Shown piece after piece: positions 40,201 to 48,445 of a DNA stretch of 64,000 nt. Each line of letters starts with the position of its first letter. Within the stretch, counting starts at the first letter, position 1. A program made the translations under genes and the position numbers. The stretch is taken from positions 1 to 64,000 of the forward strand of contig CAVXFM010000012.1 of assembly GCA_963760985.1 (NCBI GenBank), given 5' to 3'. The notes beneath the pieces were generated by a model that saw only the letters and a list, made by a program, of their open reading frames with translations, was not told the origin of the DNA and ran no database searches. This DNA comes from JACRDG01 sp963760985 (GTDB lineage: Bacteria > Desulfobacterota > Desulfomonilia > Desulfomonilales > Desulfomonilaceae).

Positions 40201-40569
40201 GGACTGGACTACCGGGAGTGCCCTCGCTCGGATGCCGATGCCTTTGATAACAATGCGCTTCTGGAGCGATTGGGCGGAGACGAGGAAGCCCTTAAGGAGA
40301 TTTTGGACCTATTCTGTGAGCAAATCCCTGGGATGTTAAAGGATTTGTGCGCAGCTGTACAGGCAGAGGATTGGGAAAGACTGGCCAGCCTCTCACACTC
40401 CCTGAAGGGTGCGTCTTGGAATTTGGGTGCACACGCCTTAGCCGATCTCGCGGCGGAACTCGAACGAAATGCGCAAGCGCCTGATCCAGCGGGCTTACAC
40501 TCGCTGCTCTCTCGAATGGAACTGGAACTGAGTGCGGTGAGAAAAAGGGCTTCCCAGTTGGGTTCCTGA
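37221..40569 (+). CDS. Hybrid histidine kinase, MASE1-PAS-PAS-HisKA-HATPase-REC-HPt (one frame break)
   Basis: About 1116 residues (break near 38020). The N-terminal ~280 residues are a MASE1 membrane sensor domain with about eight helices (GNVSPVWPATGFAIAILL, YLWGTWWLGDVMGALIVAPF). PAS1 (RNFFATSQDGVFMTSQDGQF) and PAS2 (SSLYSGVLIVTEEGTIEF) follow. The kinase core has SHEIRTPLNAVLGMLDLT, NLGYNAVKFTDHG, VSDTGIGLP and GGSGLGLAIS. The receiver has VEDNIFNQ, LMDLQMPEMDGFEATR and SKPIN, and a C-terminal HPt domain has SHSLKGASWNLGA. This is a BarA-like phosphorelay protein with all steps in one chain. MASE1 ligands are generally unknown. The bridge over the frame break is natural (SGLG then NESLLLLQSYLVVISATA). 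Confidence 0.87.
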
Positions 40570-40661
40570 AGGAGCGGTCCGGTCTCCTTGGAGCCTGCAG
40601 CGTAATCACATCGTGCTCTATAGCGTCTCACACCATCGCGGCCGGTCCACGTGTGACTCTT

Positions 40662-40771
40662 AGGAACCTGACATGCCAAGCTTTGTGCTGGGAACTGCCG
40701 CCAAAGGTCTCCGGAACCGACCGCCTCATGCCATGTCTTCGGGAAAGCACCGCGTTACGCAACAGCCTCCT
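40662..40771. repeat. MITE-like repeat, copy 3 (110 bp)
   Basis: A shorter, more diverged copy beginning AGGAACCTGACATGCC and ending GCGTTACGCAACAGCCTCCT. It keeps the CGGGAAAGCAC..CGTTACGCAACAGC block. It lies in the gap between a hybrid kinase and an outer-membrane protein gene, ending one base before that gene's stop. Confidence 0.6.
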
Positions 40772-40772
40772 A

Positions 40773-41762
40773 TTAAAAGAAACCCGGAGAACTGAACGTC
40801 ATGGATGCCTTGCCGCCGATGGTCCATCCAAAGGTATTCACGGACGCATCATAGGAAGCCGCGCCATTGTTTAGCGTCTCGGAGAGACTGACCCCTGTGG
40901 TCGCTGCGTGCAGCGACGTGATCCTGCCGAACACCCCCATTTTGAGGTTCGACGACACCGGTTTGGAATACTCGCCAAAGAACTCGAAGAACTGTATTCT
41001 CTGAAAGTTGCCTCCTCCCTTGATTTCAGTAGGAGGTCTCGGTGACGGGCCGGATTGCGCAATCGTTGTGGACGCGTTCAACCACCCAAAGGGAGCGAAA
41101 ATTGCCCGCACGGTGAGTGTGGTGGGGTTGGACCATTGGACTCCGATGTACGGTATGGTACTCAGCACATCCACGTCGAACCTGAACGGATTGATCTGGG
41201 AATTAAGGACAGGAATACTGGAGTCTCGAGTAGTCATGGTGTGGTGGTCGAAACGCCATCCTTGCACCACGGAGAATGGGCCGTTCACGCAGAACGCTCC
41301 CATCCCGTCCACATACCACCAGTCCGATTTCGGGCCGAAGTTGCCAGTGGCCTGATTGGTTATCGATCCGCCCGGATCAAGGTACATCGATCCCTGGCTG
41401 TCACTGGGCAGCAGATACCAACCTTGCAGGAGCAAAGCCACCTTGCAATTAATGTCGATTCCTGTCGACGCGCCAAGCCAAACCCCTTTGCTCGGTGCGT
41501 CCAGCGTGACAGAGGTGAACAGGGCTCCGGGGGTCTGGCGTGAATTAGTAGACGCACTGACCACATGCCGATGGCCCCCTTGCCAGCCGACATAAAAGTC
41601 AAGGCGCGGACCGCACGCTGGGGCGCAACTCCCCTGACCGGAATTTCCGGACCCTCCGAACCAGTCGAGGAATGGGCCGGCAAAAAGTCCGTCGGCCCAA
41701 GCAAGGCTGCTTACGGCCAGCACACAGAAAACCCCGAGCAGAACTATTGTTCTCTTTATCAT
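40773..41762 (-). CDS. Probable outer-membrane beta-barrel protein
   Basis: 329 residues. The start at 41762 gives a clear signal peptide (MIKRTIVLLGVFCVLAVSSL ending AWADG), followed by a short Gly/Ser/Cys segment (GSGNSGQGSCAPACG). The rest is made of alternating polar and hydrophobic beta strands with Gly/Asn/Ser turns (VRLSLY-like patterns such as TLTVRAIFAPFGWL). It ends in phenylalanine (SSPGFF), the usual C-terminal signature for BAM-mediated insertion. It is of the same general kind as the protein at 53216-54224. The family is not recognised. It may be a porin or a structural barrel and stands alone on its strand. Confidence 0.6.
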   Translation of the reverse strand: MIKRTIVLLGVFCVLAVSSLAWADGLFAGPFLDWFGGSGNSGQGSCAPACGPRLDFYVGWQGGHRHVVSASTNSRQTPGALFTSVTLDAPSKGVWLGASTGIDINCKVALLLQGWYLLPSDSQGSMYLDPGGSITNQATGNFGPKSDWWYVDGMGAFCVNGPFSVVQGWRFDHHTMTTRDSSIPVLNSQINPFRFDVDVLSTIPYIGVQWSNPTTLTVRAIFAPFGWLNASTTIAQSGPSPRPPTEIKGGGNFQRIQFFEFFGEYSKPVSSNLKMGVFGRITSLHAATTGVSLSETLNNGAASYDASVNTFGWTIGGKASMTFSSPGFF

Positions 41763-41976
41763 AATCCTTCCTCCAAGCAAAACCCCACGCCCCGGGCATC
41801 GGGTGAATCAAACAATCGACCACACAATCCACAGCTTTATACATCACTGTAAGAGTATTTTAGGGAAAAGTCAACCGTAAATATGCGCCGATCTTGACGT
41901 TTCTCGACTCGTGATGTCGCTGAGGGGTGATGGGGTTTCCGGCTCCCGAAAACACAGCGGGTTTCCCGCTGCCACG

Positions 41977-43233
41977 TCAAGCCGTGATCGCCCTGAGCAG
42001 AAGGTTGATCATTTGTTCCGCACTGGCGATGGTGGGTTGTTTTTTGGAAAGCATCATACGAGCGAGTGCATCATGCTCGAAAGCCCCTTGAACCAGATGC
42101 AGGTAATAATCAATTTCGAAATCCCTATTAAATACCCCGCTCTCGCGGCCTTCCTCGACGGTAGACCGTATCAACCGCCAAAACCCATGGGTGTTCTTGT
42201 AAGCCTGAGACTCGTAGAATTTAGGATTTCGATAAAGCTCCAGAATGAGCACACGCGTTTCGCACTCACGAGTCTGGAAGTCCAAATACCATCTTCTCAA
42301 GATGTATCGAAGGCGCTCTGCCGGGTTGAGCCTGCCGGAGAAGCACCGTTGCAGCTCATCAGCCAAGCCGTTGAACCAGTTGCCGGGCACGGAAAGCAGG
42401 AGCTCTTCCTTGCTCCGGAAGTACTGATAAATGGACGCCTCCGCGATCCCGGCACGACCGGCGATCTCAGAGATGGTGGCACCGGAGAAACCCTTCCGTC
42501 CAAAGACGTCAGAGGCGGCCGACATGATGAGCCGGCGCTTCAACTCGCCCCGACTCGGCTCGTCACCATTTTCGTACGGTGCGGCCGGGTCCCGTGTCCA
42601 TATGGCAGCCTTGACGAGCGAGCACAGCACATCTGCCACGTGGGTCGGGTCGTACGCCTGATCGAAGAACAGCCACCGCAACACCACACTGTCAATCGCG
42701 CCGAAGATCATCTCACGCACGAGAACCGGATCCACTTCCGGGTCCACATCCCCGTGCTCCATGCCCTCGCGAATTGTCTCCGCGGCAAACGCGCTATATC
42801 TGCGGATCATTTCATACGCAGGGGATCGGTAAAACGCGGGCAGGGTTCTCAGCTCACGGAGCAGGATGGAGGTATAATCCCGGTTGAGGGATAGGTCACG
42901 GAGCTGGTGCCACATGAGCTTCCTCAATTTTGGTTCGGCCCCCTTCATGCCCTGAAGATGCTCGGTGATGCCTGCGAGAGTCTCTTTGAGATGTCTGTCC
43001 GGAATGGTAACGATAAGATTTTCTTTGGTTTTGAAATATTGGAAGATAGATGCCTCATGTACCCCGGAATCATGAGAAATCTCAGCGATAGTCGTATCGT
43101 GAAAACCGCGGCGGGCAAAGATACGCTCAGCAGACTCTATGATCAGTTGGCGTTTTCTATCTGCTGAAGGGCTTCTTCTTTTCGCGGAGGACGCCCTTTT
43201 AATTGTGCTTCCGGGCGGTCCGGTATAATCCAT
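41977..43233 (-). CDS. Tandem (double) TetR-family regulator
   Basis: 418 residues, twice the usual TetR length. Two complete TetR units are joined in one chain: the first HTH is at about residues 24-72 (IIESAERIFARRGFHDTTIA, EISHDSGVHEASIFQYFK), the second at about 228-276 (IMSAASDVFGRKGFSGATIS, EIAGRAGIAEASIYQYFR). Each is followed by its own helical ligand/dimer domain. The first ATG (43260) is rejected because the second, at 43233, has GGAG seven bases upstream. The gene is divergent from the bam operon, with palindromes in between, so it is the likely regulator of that operon, responding to an aromatic acyl-CoA or related ligand. A fused pair could bind as a single-chain pseudodimer. No frame break lies at the junction. 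Confidence 0.85.
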   Translation of the reverse strand: MDYTGPPGSTIKRASSAKRRSPSADRKRQLIIESAERIFARRGFHDTTIAEISHDSGVHEASIFQYFKTKENLIVTIPDRHLKETLAGITEHLQGMKGAEPKLRKLMWHQLRDLSLNRDYTSILLRELRTLPAFYRSPAYEMIRRYSAFAAETIREGMEHGDVDPEVDPVLVREMIFGAIDSVVLRWLFFDQAYDPTHVADVLCSLVKAAIWTRDPAAPYENGDEPSRGELKRRLIMSAASDVFGRKGFSGATISEIAGRAGIAEASIYQYFRSKEELLLSVPGNWFNGLADELQRCFSGRLNPAERLRYILRRWYLDFQTRECETRVLILELYRNPKFYESQAYKNTHGFWRLIRSTVEEGRESGVFNRDFEIDYYLHLVQGAFEHDALARMMLSKKQPTIASAEQMINLLLRAITA

Positions 43234-43293
43234 ATAACAACTCCGGGGACTTGCGTACAATGGTCACTATATCTTCCTTCAACACAGAATACC

Positions 43294-43311
43294 ACTCATA
43301 TGAACATGAGT
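43294..43311. promoter_or_regulatory. Candidate TetR operator 1
   Basis: ACTCAT-ATGAAC-ATGAGT, an inverted repeat with perfect 6-base arms about 60 bases upstream of the TetR start. The half-site ATGAGT recurs in the candidate promoter at 43546-43551. It may be an autoregulatory site. Confidence 0.4.
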
Positions 43312-43529
43312 CAAGAACTTTCTCGCGTGGGTTGCGCGGTGGGTGCATGGGCGTGATCACCCCTGTGCGATCCCTTGAAATTTGCCGACCGAAGTCGTAA
43401 ATTTGCCGCAGTGCTGAGGATGCTGCACAGGCGGGTTTGAATCCATTTTGCACGCTCGGCTTCAGATGGGGTGCGAGGGGAGCGAGGAATCGCCTTGAAT
43501 TTTTTTTTAGCCGAATAACAAAAAACGGC

Positions 43530-43566
43530 TTGACAGGGTTTCCATATGAGTTATATTCATAATAAC
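43530..43566 (+). promoter_or_regulatory. Candidate sigma-70 promoter and operator of the bam operon
   Basis: TTGACA at 43530-43535 and TATATT at 43552-43557 with a 16-base spacer. An inverted repeat GTTAT..ATAAC (43550-43566) overlaps the -10, and ATGAGTTATATTCAT (43546-43560) carries the half-site seen in operator 1. A repressor bound here would block the promoter. Confidence 0.5.
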
Positions 43567-43674
43567 CGTGTTGCCAAGTCTCGGTCAAATGTAACCTTCA
43601 GAGCCCAGACGCAGGTCTACCCGGTTCCGTGAGAGTATTGAGGCGTCGAGGTCATTCGATAAAGGCGGGGCAGC

Positions 43675-43902
43675 GTGAAGAAAAAAGATACTGATGTGAT
43701 GAACGTGCAAAGCCGGCCTGGGAAAGAGAAAGACAGCGATGTTCTTGCAATTATCGGCGGTATGTACCGCGGAGCGCGTCGTGCGGAATATTATAGGAAA
43801 GAGCTTGGTTTGGCCAACAAACGAGCGGGAATTAACACTTCTTTGGTTGCAGAAGCGAGGACGAGCATGTCGGAAGCCGAGTGTAAGGGGCAAACAAGAT
43901 GA
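43675..43902 (+). CDS. Small hypothetical protein preceding bamB, 75 aa
   Basis: GTG start. The stop overlaps the bamB start in the form ATGA (43899-43902), which argues for translational coupling and hence for a real gene. The product is basic and soluble, with no membrane segment, and its central part reads DVLAIIGGMYRGARRAEYYR then KELGLANKRAGI. It lies within the leader of the bam transcript, about 118 bases after the candidate -10 site. No family is recognised, and no ribosome-binding site is strong. Confidence 0.45.
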   Translation: MKKKDTDVMNVQSRPGKEKDSDVLAIIGGMYRGARRAEYYRKELGLANKRAGINTSLVAEARTSMSEAECKGQTR

Positions 43903-45920
43903 GGTACGCAGAGACGGGATTTAATCTGGAGATCGATCTCACCCGTGGAAGTATAGAGAGGGTGGCAACCGACCCAAGAGACACCGAGCTCTATCTGGGG
44001 GGACTGGGAACAAACGCAAAAATATTATGGGAAAGGGTTCCTCCCGAAGTCGAACCCTTTTCCCCTGAGAATCTGCTCATATTCTCCACAGGTCTTCTGT
44101 GCGGCACGCCTGCTATCGGGTGTAATCGCACCATTGTCTCGACCATTTCGCCACAAACCCAGTTAATGGCGTTTTCAATGATGGGGGGATTTTGGGCACC
44201 GGAATTGAAGTATGCCGGCTATGACAAGGTGATCTTTCGCGGCAAGTCCCCCAATCTGGTCTATTTGTGGATAAACAACGATAAAGTGGAGCTCCGGGAT
44301 GCCACTCATTTGAAGGGCAAAGGCGCGGTTGAAACTGCAGAGCTTATTAAGAAAGAGTTGAAAGAGCCGGAAGCCCAGGTGGCTGCTATCGGCTTGGCCG
44401 GTGAAAACAGGGTCTATTTTGCCTCCATCGAACAGGGCCGGTCCAGTGCCAGTCGAGCCGGGATAGGCGCGGTGATGGGAGACAAAGGGCTCAAGGCGAT
44501 CGTCGTCCGTGGAAAAAAGGATGTTAATATTGCCCGACCGGCTGAGTTTATGGCGCTCTGCAACGAGGTGCTGAAATATATAAAATTCCGGAATGAAAAT
44601 CCGATTCCGGGTGTGATGCCCATTTTGGCCGGTCTTGGGTCGCCCCAAGAGATGAAGGTCCATGATGAAAAGTGGCACACCGAGAATTTCATGTGGGGAA
44701 ATTCACGCGTCCGCCGCAAAGATTTCTGGAATGATGAAATCGCAAGGCAGTGGGCGGAGACCCTGGATACCATGCGGACGCGGTTGATCAGTTGCTACAA
44801 CTGCCCGATGACCTGCGGAGCAACTATTTCTCCCCCCGGACTTCCCACGTACATGATGAAATGCTTCTCCAAGCTTACCTACACCATGGCGGCCTTCTCA
44901 GACCTGGAATTCGGCTTGGGAATCGCACAAAGTGCCACGGAGTACGGGGTGGACGCATTCTCAACCCCGCAAGTCATGGCCTTTGCCCTGGAGCTTTACG
45001 AAAACGGCATATTGACCGACGCTGACTTCCCGGGAATGCCGTCCGACAATAATGGGCGATTTTACTGGTTACTTGACAGAATTGTGCGCCGCGAAGGAAT
45101 TGGAGATGTCTTGGCCAACGGGACTTATTGGGCGGCCAAGCAGATCGGTAAGGGCGCAGAGGCATATGCCCATAATAATATTAAGAAACACGAGCAGCTT
45201 CCCCTCAAATTATCCATGCTGAATCCGATTTATTTCCTCATGTATGCTACCGGAGAGAAAATAAACATTACCCAGATTGAAGGGCAGTTCCCTCAGGCTC
45301 CTTTTCCTACGAGAGAAGAGAGAGAGGCATTTGTAAAGGATTGGTTCCAGGTTCCGGATGAAAAGTTTAAGCAAATCTTCTTGGACTGGGAACCACGCGG
45401 GGAAAAGTCCATGCCCTATTACCCCACGGTGGAGATGTGCTGTGATATTGTCGACTGGCAAGAGAAAATGCACTACATTGATGACGCGCTCGGGATGTGC
45501 TCGGGTTTGTCCTCATTTCCCTTGAAACCGCCGTACCATATACATAATTACCCGAAATTCATCTCCTCGGGCGCGGGGATCGATATGGATGAACCCAAAC
45601 TCACCAAAGCAGTCAAGAGATACCGGACTTTAGTGAGAGCCTTTAACATAAGAAGGGGCATGCGCAGGCAAGACGACAAGCCCCCTGAGAATCATTGGAA
45701 AAAGAGATTTCCCGAGCTCGAAAAGGAACTCTTGGACACGTATTACAAATTCAAGGGGTGGAACGACCAGGGCATTCCCACCAGGGAGTCTCTGCACGAA
45801 TTGGGTCTGGATTATGTATGCAAAGACTTCGAAAAGAGAGGGATCTATTCGGATAACGAAGGTACTCCCGACAAAGAGACTTCTCTGGAAACAGAGAAGA
45901 AATTAGCAAAGGGGCGGTAA
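43899..45920 (+). CDS. bamB: BamB, catalytic tungsten subunit of class II benzoyl-CoA reductase
   Basis: Aldehyde:ferredoxin oxidoreductase family, 673 residues. It starts MRYAETGFNLEIDLTRGSIE, very like BamB, and its length is close to the usual BamB size. The W-bis-pyranopterin fold motifs are IEQGRSSASRAGIGAVMGDK (cofactor binding) and HDEKWHTENFMWGNSRVRRK, the BamB-specific stretch that carries the active-site His. The [4Fe-4S] cysteines are in CYNCPMTCG (about 299-306) with a fourth in MMKCFSK and a CSG near 530. BamB reduces the aromatic ring of benzoyl-CoA to a cyclic diene with low-potential electrons supplied by the other Bam subunits. Other BamB-like paralogues exist in these organisms, so a related acyl-CoA substrate is possible. 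It is five bases from bamC. Confidence 0.85.
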   Translation: MRYAETGFNLEIDLTRGSIERVATDPRDTELYLGGLGTNAKILWERVPPEVEPFSPENLLIFSTGLLCGTPAIGCNRTIVSTISPQTQLMAFSMMGGFWAPELKYAGYDKVIFRGKSPNLVYLWINNDKVELRDATHLKGKGAVETAELIKKELKEPEAQVAAIGLAGENRVYFASIEQGRSSASRAGIGAVMGDKGLKAIVVRGKKDVNIARPAEFMALCNEVLKYIKFRNENPIPGVMPILAGLGSPQEMKVHDEKWHTENFMWGNSRVRRKDFWNDEIARQWAETLDTMRTRLISCYNCPMTCGATISPPGLPTYMMKCFSKLTYTMAAFSDLEFGLGIAQSATEYGVDAFSTPQVMAFALELYENGILTDADFPGMPSDNNGRFYWLLDRIVRREGIGDVLANGTYWAAKQIGKGAEAYAHNNIKKHEQLPLKLSMLNPIYFLMYATGEKINITQIEGQFPQAPFPTREEREAFVKDWFQVPDEKFKQIFLDWEPRGEKSMPYYPTVEMCCDIVDWQEKMHYIDDALGMCSGLSSFPLKPPYHIHNYPKFISSGAGIDMDEPKLTKAVKRYRTLVRAFNIRRGMRRQDDKPPENHWKKRFPELEKELLDTYYKFKGWNDQGIPTRESLHELGLDYVCKDFEKRGIYSDNEGTPDKETSLETEKKLAKGR

Positions 45921-45925
45921 CCGGC

Positions 45926-46474
45926 ATGGGCGAGAAGAAAAAGAAGATAGTCAAATCCATAAAGATCGACGTCGATAAATGCAACGGTTGCCGGGCGTGC
46001 GAGATGATCTGCTCCGCTGTCCATGCTACCCCCAAGTACAGCAGCAATAATCCGGCAAGGTCTCGCATTCGCCTGATTCGTGACCCGCTGAGAGATATGT
46101 ACCTGCCTGTGTATGCCGGTGAATATGCTCCAGCCGAGTGTATGGGCAGAGACAAATACGTGATTGACGGCAAAGAATATGACGAGTGCGGTTTCTGCAG
46201 GGCTTCCTGCCCATCAAGGGAAGTCTTCAAAGAGCCCGATTCCGGCCTTCCTCTCAAATGCGACATGTGCCAAGACGATCCGACGCTGGAAAAACCGTTG
46301 TGTGTGCAGTGGTGCATTAACGACGCACTGATCTACGAGGAAAGGGAAGAAGAAGTGGAAGAAGAAGAGAAGGCGGAGGACGTAGAGATAGGACTGGAAG
46401 CCATGATCGACAAGTACGGCGTGGAGAAGGTCATGGATACCTTTTCCCGGCTGTCAGCGTCAAAGAAAGGCTGA
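45926..46474 (+). CDS. bamC: BamC, ferredoxin-like electron-transfer subunit
   Basis: 182 residues. Iron-sulfur motifs are CNGCRACEMICS (about residues 20-31), CGFCRASC (about 90-97), and CDMCQDD with CVQWC (about 112-135), giving three [4Fe-4S] sites as in BamC. BamC forms the stable BamBC core and passes electrons to the tungsten subunit. The C-terminal third has an acidic low-complexity run (EEREEEVEEEEKAED) and then a helical tail. A MITE-like repeat starts six bases after the stop and separates it from bamD. Confidence 0.85.
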   Translation: MGEKKKKIVKSIKIDVDKCNGCRACEMICSAVHATPKYSSNNPARSRIRLIRDPLRDMYLPVYAGEYAPAECMGRDKYVIDGKEYDECGFCRASCPSREVFKEPDSGLPLKCDMCQDDPTLEKPLCVQWCINDALIYEEREEEVEEEEKAEDVEIGLEAMIDKYGVEKVMDTFSRLSASKKG

Positions 46475-46480
46475 ATCACT

Positions 46481-46615
46481 AGGAGCCTGTCGCTCAACAG
46501 GCTCCTATGAGTCTGACAGGCCAATCATGCATGTAACGGCCCTCATGAAATCGCGCGGATACGACGAAATCGTGCCGTGAATTCGGGAAAGCATTGCGTT
46601 ACGCAACAACCTCCT
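46481..46615. repeat. MITE-like repeat, copy 4, inside the bam operon (135 bp)
   Basis: Begins AGGAGCCTGTCGCTCAAC and ends GCGTTACGCAACAACCTCCT. The left end alone can form a small hairpin (AGGAGCCTGT against ACAGGCTCCT), also seen in copy 1 as GGAGGCTCCTATGAGTC. It occupies nearly the whole bamC-bamD gap, and may affect RNA processing or relative expression of the two parts of the operon. Confidence 0.65.
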
Positions 46616-46641
46616 AGGCCGAAAGAAAACGAAGGAAGACA

Positions 46642-47797
46642 GTGGAAACTGTAACCCCCTATAAAGAGATCATCGATGTCATCAAAGCGAGCGGCGGAGA
46701 TGCATTCAAAAGATGCTTCCAATGCGGATTATGCGACTCGGTTTGCCCGTGGAACAGGGTCACCACTTTCAGCATGCGCAAGCTGGTCCGAGAGGCTACG
46801 TTCGGCCTGACGGAAATTGAAAGTGAGGACATATGGCGCTGCACCACCTGCGGACGATGTCCCCAGCGGTGCCCTCGGGACGTAAAACAAATTGAATCCG
46901 GGGTATCCTTGCGCAGGATTGCCACGGAATATGGCGTTTTTCCCGCTCCAGTCAAACCTATTCGCACCATAAACGCGGGCCTCGTTGGTCAAGGAAACCC
47001 CTTTGGTGAAGATCGAGAAAAGAGGGCGGCCTGGGCAGAAGGCCTGTCAATCAGAACCCTTCACGGAAGGAATGGAAATTCTCTATTTTCCCGGCTGTTA
47101 TCTCAGCTATGACCCTAGACTCAAAAAGGTGGCAAAGGCCACGGTCAGCATTCTCAACTCGGCGGGTGTGGAGTTCGGCATACTTGGATCCAAAGAGAAT
47201 TGCTGTGGAGAAAGCATCCGCAAGACCGGCGACGAGGAGTTGTTCAAGCGCCTCGCCAAGGACAACATTAAGACCTTTATCGATAATGGGGTCAAAAAGA
47301 TCCTCGTTTCCTCTCCTCATTGCTACCATACCTTTAAGAACGAATACCCGGAATTCAGGGTGAACTTTGAGGTGGTTCATATCTCCGAGTTCCTCCTCGA
47401 GTTGGTGACCGCTGGAAGGCTCCAGATTAAGAAGGATTATGCCAAGAAGGTAACGTACCACGACCCTTGTTACCTGGGTCGGCATAACGGTATTTATGAT
47501 GAGCCGCGAGGGGTCTTAGAGAAGATACCGGGTTTGGAACTGAATGAGATGGCTGAATCCCGCTCGGATAGTCTCTGCTGCGGAGGCGGAGGCGGAAGGG
47601 TGTGGATGGAAACCCAAAAGGGCGAGAGATTCAGTGATATCAGGATAGAACAGGCTCTCGGCGTTGGTGCCGAGGTGCTGGTCACTTCCTGCCCCTACTG
47701 CATTACCATGCTCGAGGACAGCAGGGTCACCATGGATGCCGCGGAAAAGATCCAGGTGAAGGATCTCACGGAGATCATCCAAGAAGTGATTGAGTAA
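46642..47797 (+). CDS. bamD: BamD, HdrC/HdrB-like Fe-S subunit (one frame break)
   Basis: About 385 residues, GTG start behind GAAGGA. The N-terminal part has two ferredoxin motifs, CFQCGLCDSVCPW (about 25-37) and CTTCGRCPQRCP (about 71-82). The C-terminal part, after a break near 47058, has two CCG-type domains: YFPGCYLSYD, NCCGES and SPHCYHTFKNEYP, then YHDPCYLGR, SLCCGGGGGR and TSCPYC. This is the HdrD-like layout of BamD, which links the BamEF electron input to BamBC. The bridge (AEGLSI then PFTEGMEILYFPGC) is smooth, so an assembly indel is likely. DUF3795 follows after 64 bases. Confidence 0.82.
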
Positions 47798-47861
47798 ATC
47801 GAGGTACTCTGTGGTGCCTATGTGAAAGCGGCAAAACAATGCCTCAAGAGGAACACGAGCT

Positions 47862-48353
47862 ATGGTGACGAATCCCGATCTGATTTCTCCTTGTGGTCTG
47901 TACTGCGGTGTCTGTGCGATTCATATTGCAGACCGCGACAATAACATGAAGCTCAAGGAGCGCCTGGTAAGCCTTTACAAGGGAGGAACTCCCGGCAAGG
48001 GCACACTCCCTGGGAGCGAAGCTCTCTCGACAGAAGACATTCGGTGCAAAGGCTGCGGATCGGATGACCAGTTTATGCATTGTCGCCAGTGTGAGATCAG
48101 GAACTGCACACAGGACAAAGGATACACCGGCTGTCATGAGTGCAGTGAATTTCCCTGTCATTACATTGACGATTTTTCCATGGCTGTGGGCAAGAAGGTC
48201 ATTCTTCGGGCCGTGCCCTATCGACGCGAGTTCGGTACTGAAAAATGGATCCGAGACGAAGAGTCCCGCTATATATGTCCCACGTGCGGCAATCGCGTTT
48301 TCCGCGGTGCGATGAAATGCAATCAATGCAAGGCGCAGCTGGATCTGGACTAA
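47862..48353 (+). CDS. DUF3795 cysteine-rich protein
   Basis: 163 residues with many cysteines: SPCGLYCGVCAIHIAD at the N-terminus (typical DUF3795), then CKGCGSD, MHCRQCEIRNC, GCHECSEFPC in the middle, and a C-terminal zinc-ribbon pair CPTCGNR ... CNQCKAQ. DUF3795 proteins are probably metal-binding (zinc or Fe-S) and their role is unknown. Lying between bamD and bamE on the same strand with small gaps, it should be co-transcribed with them; a part in cofactor insertion or electron transfer is possible but not known for Bam systems. Confidence 0.75.
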   Translation: MVTNPDLISPCGLYCGVCAIHIADRDNNMKLKERLVSLYKGGTPGKGTLPGSEALSTEDIRCKGCGSDDQFMHCRQCEIRNCTQDKGYTGCHECSEFPCHYIDDFSMAVGKKVILRAVPYRREFGTEKWIRDEESRYICPTCGNRVFRGAMKCNQCKAQLDLD

Positions 48354-48445
48354 ACAGGTTAACTTAGGAGTGCATAACAACGGCACAGTGCGGATTGCCA
48401 CCGGCTTTTGGCAACCGAACATGTCGGCCGATGAGGTAATAGAAA

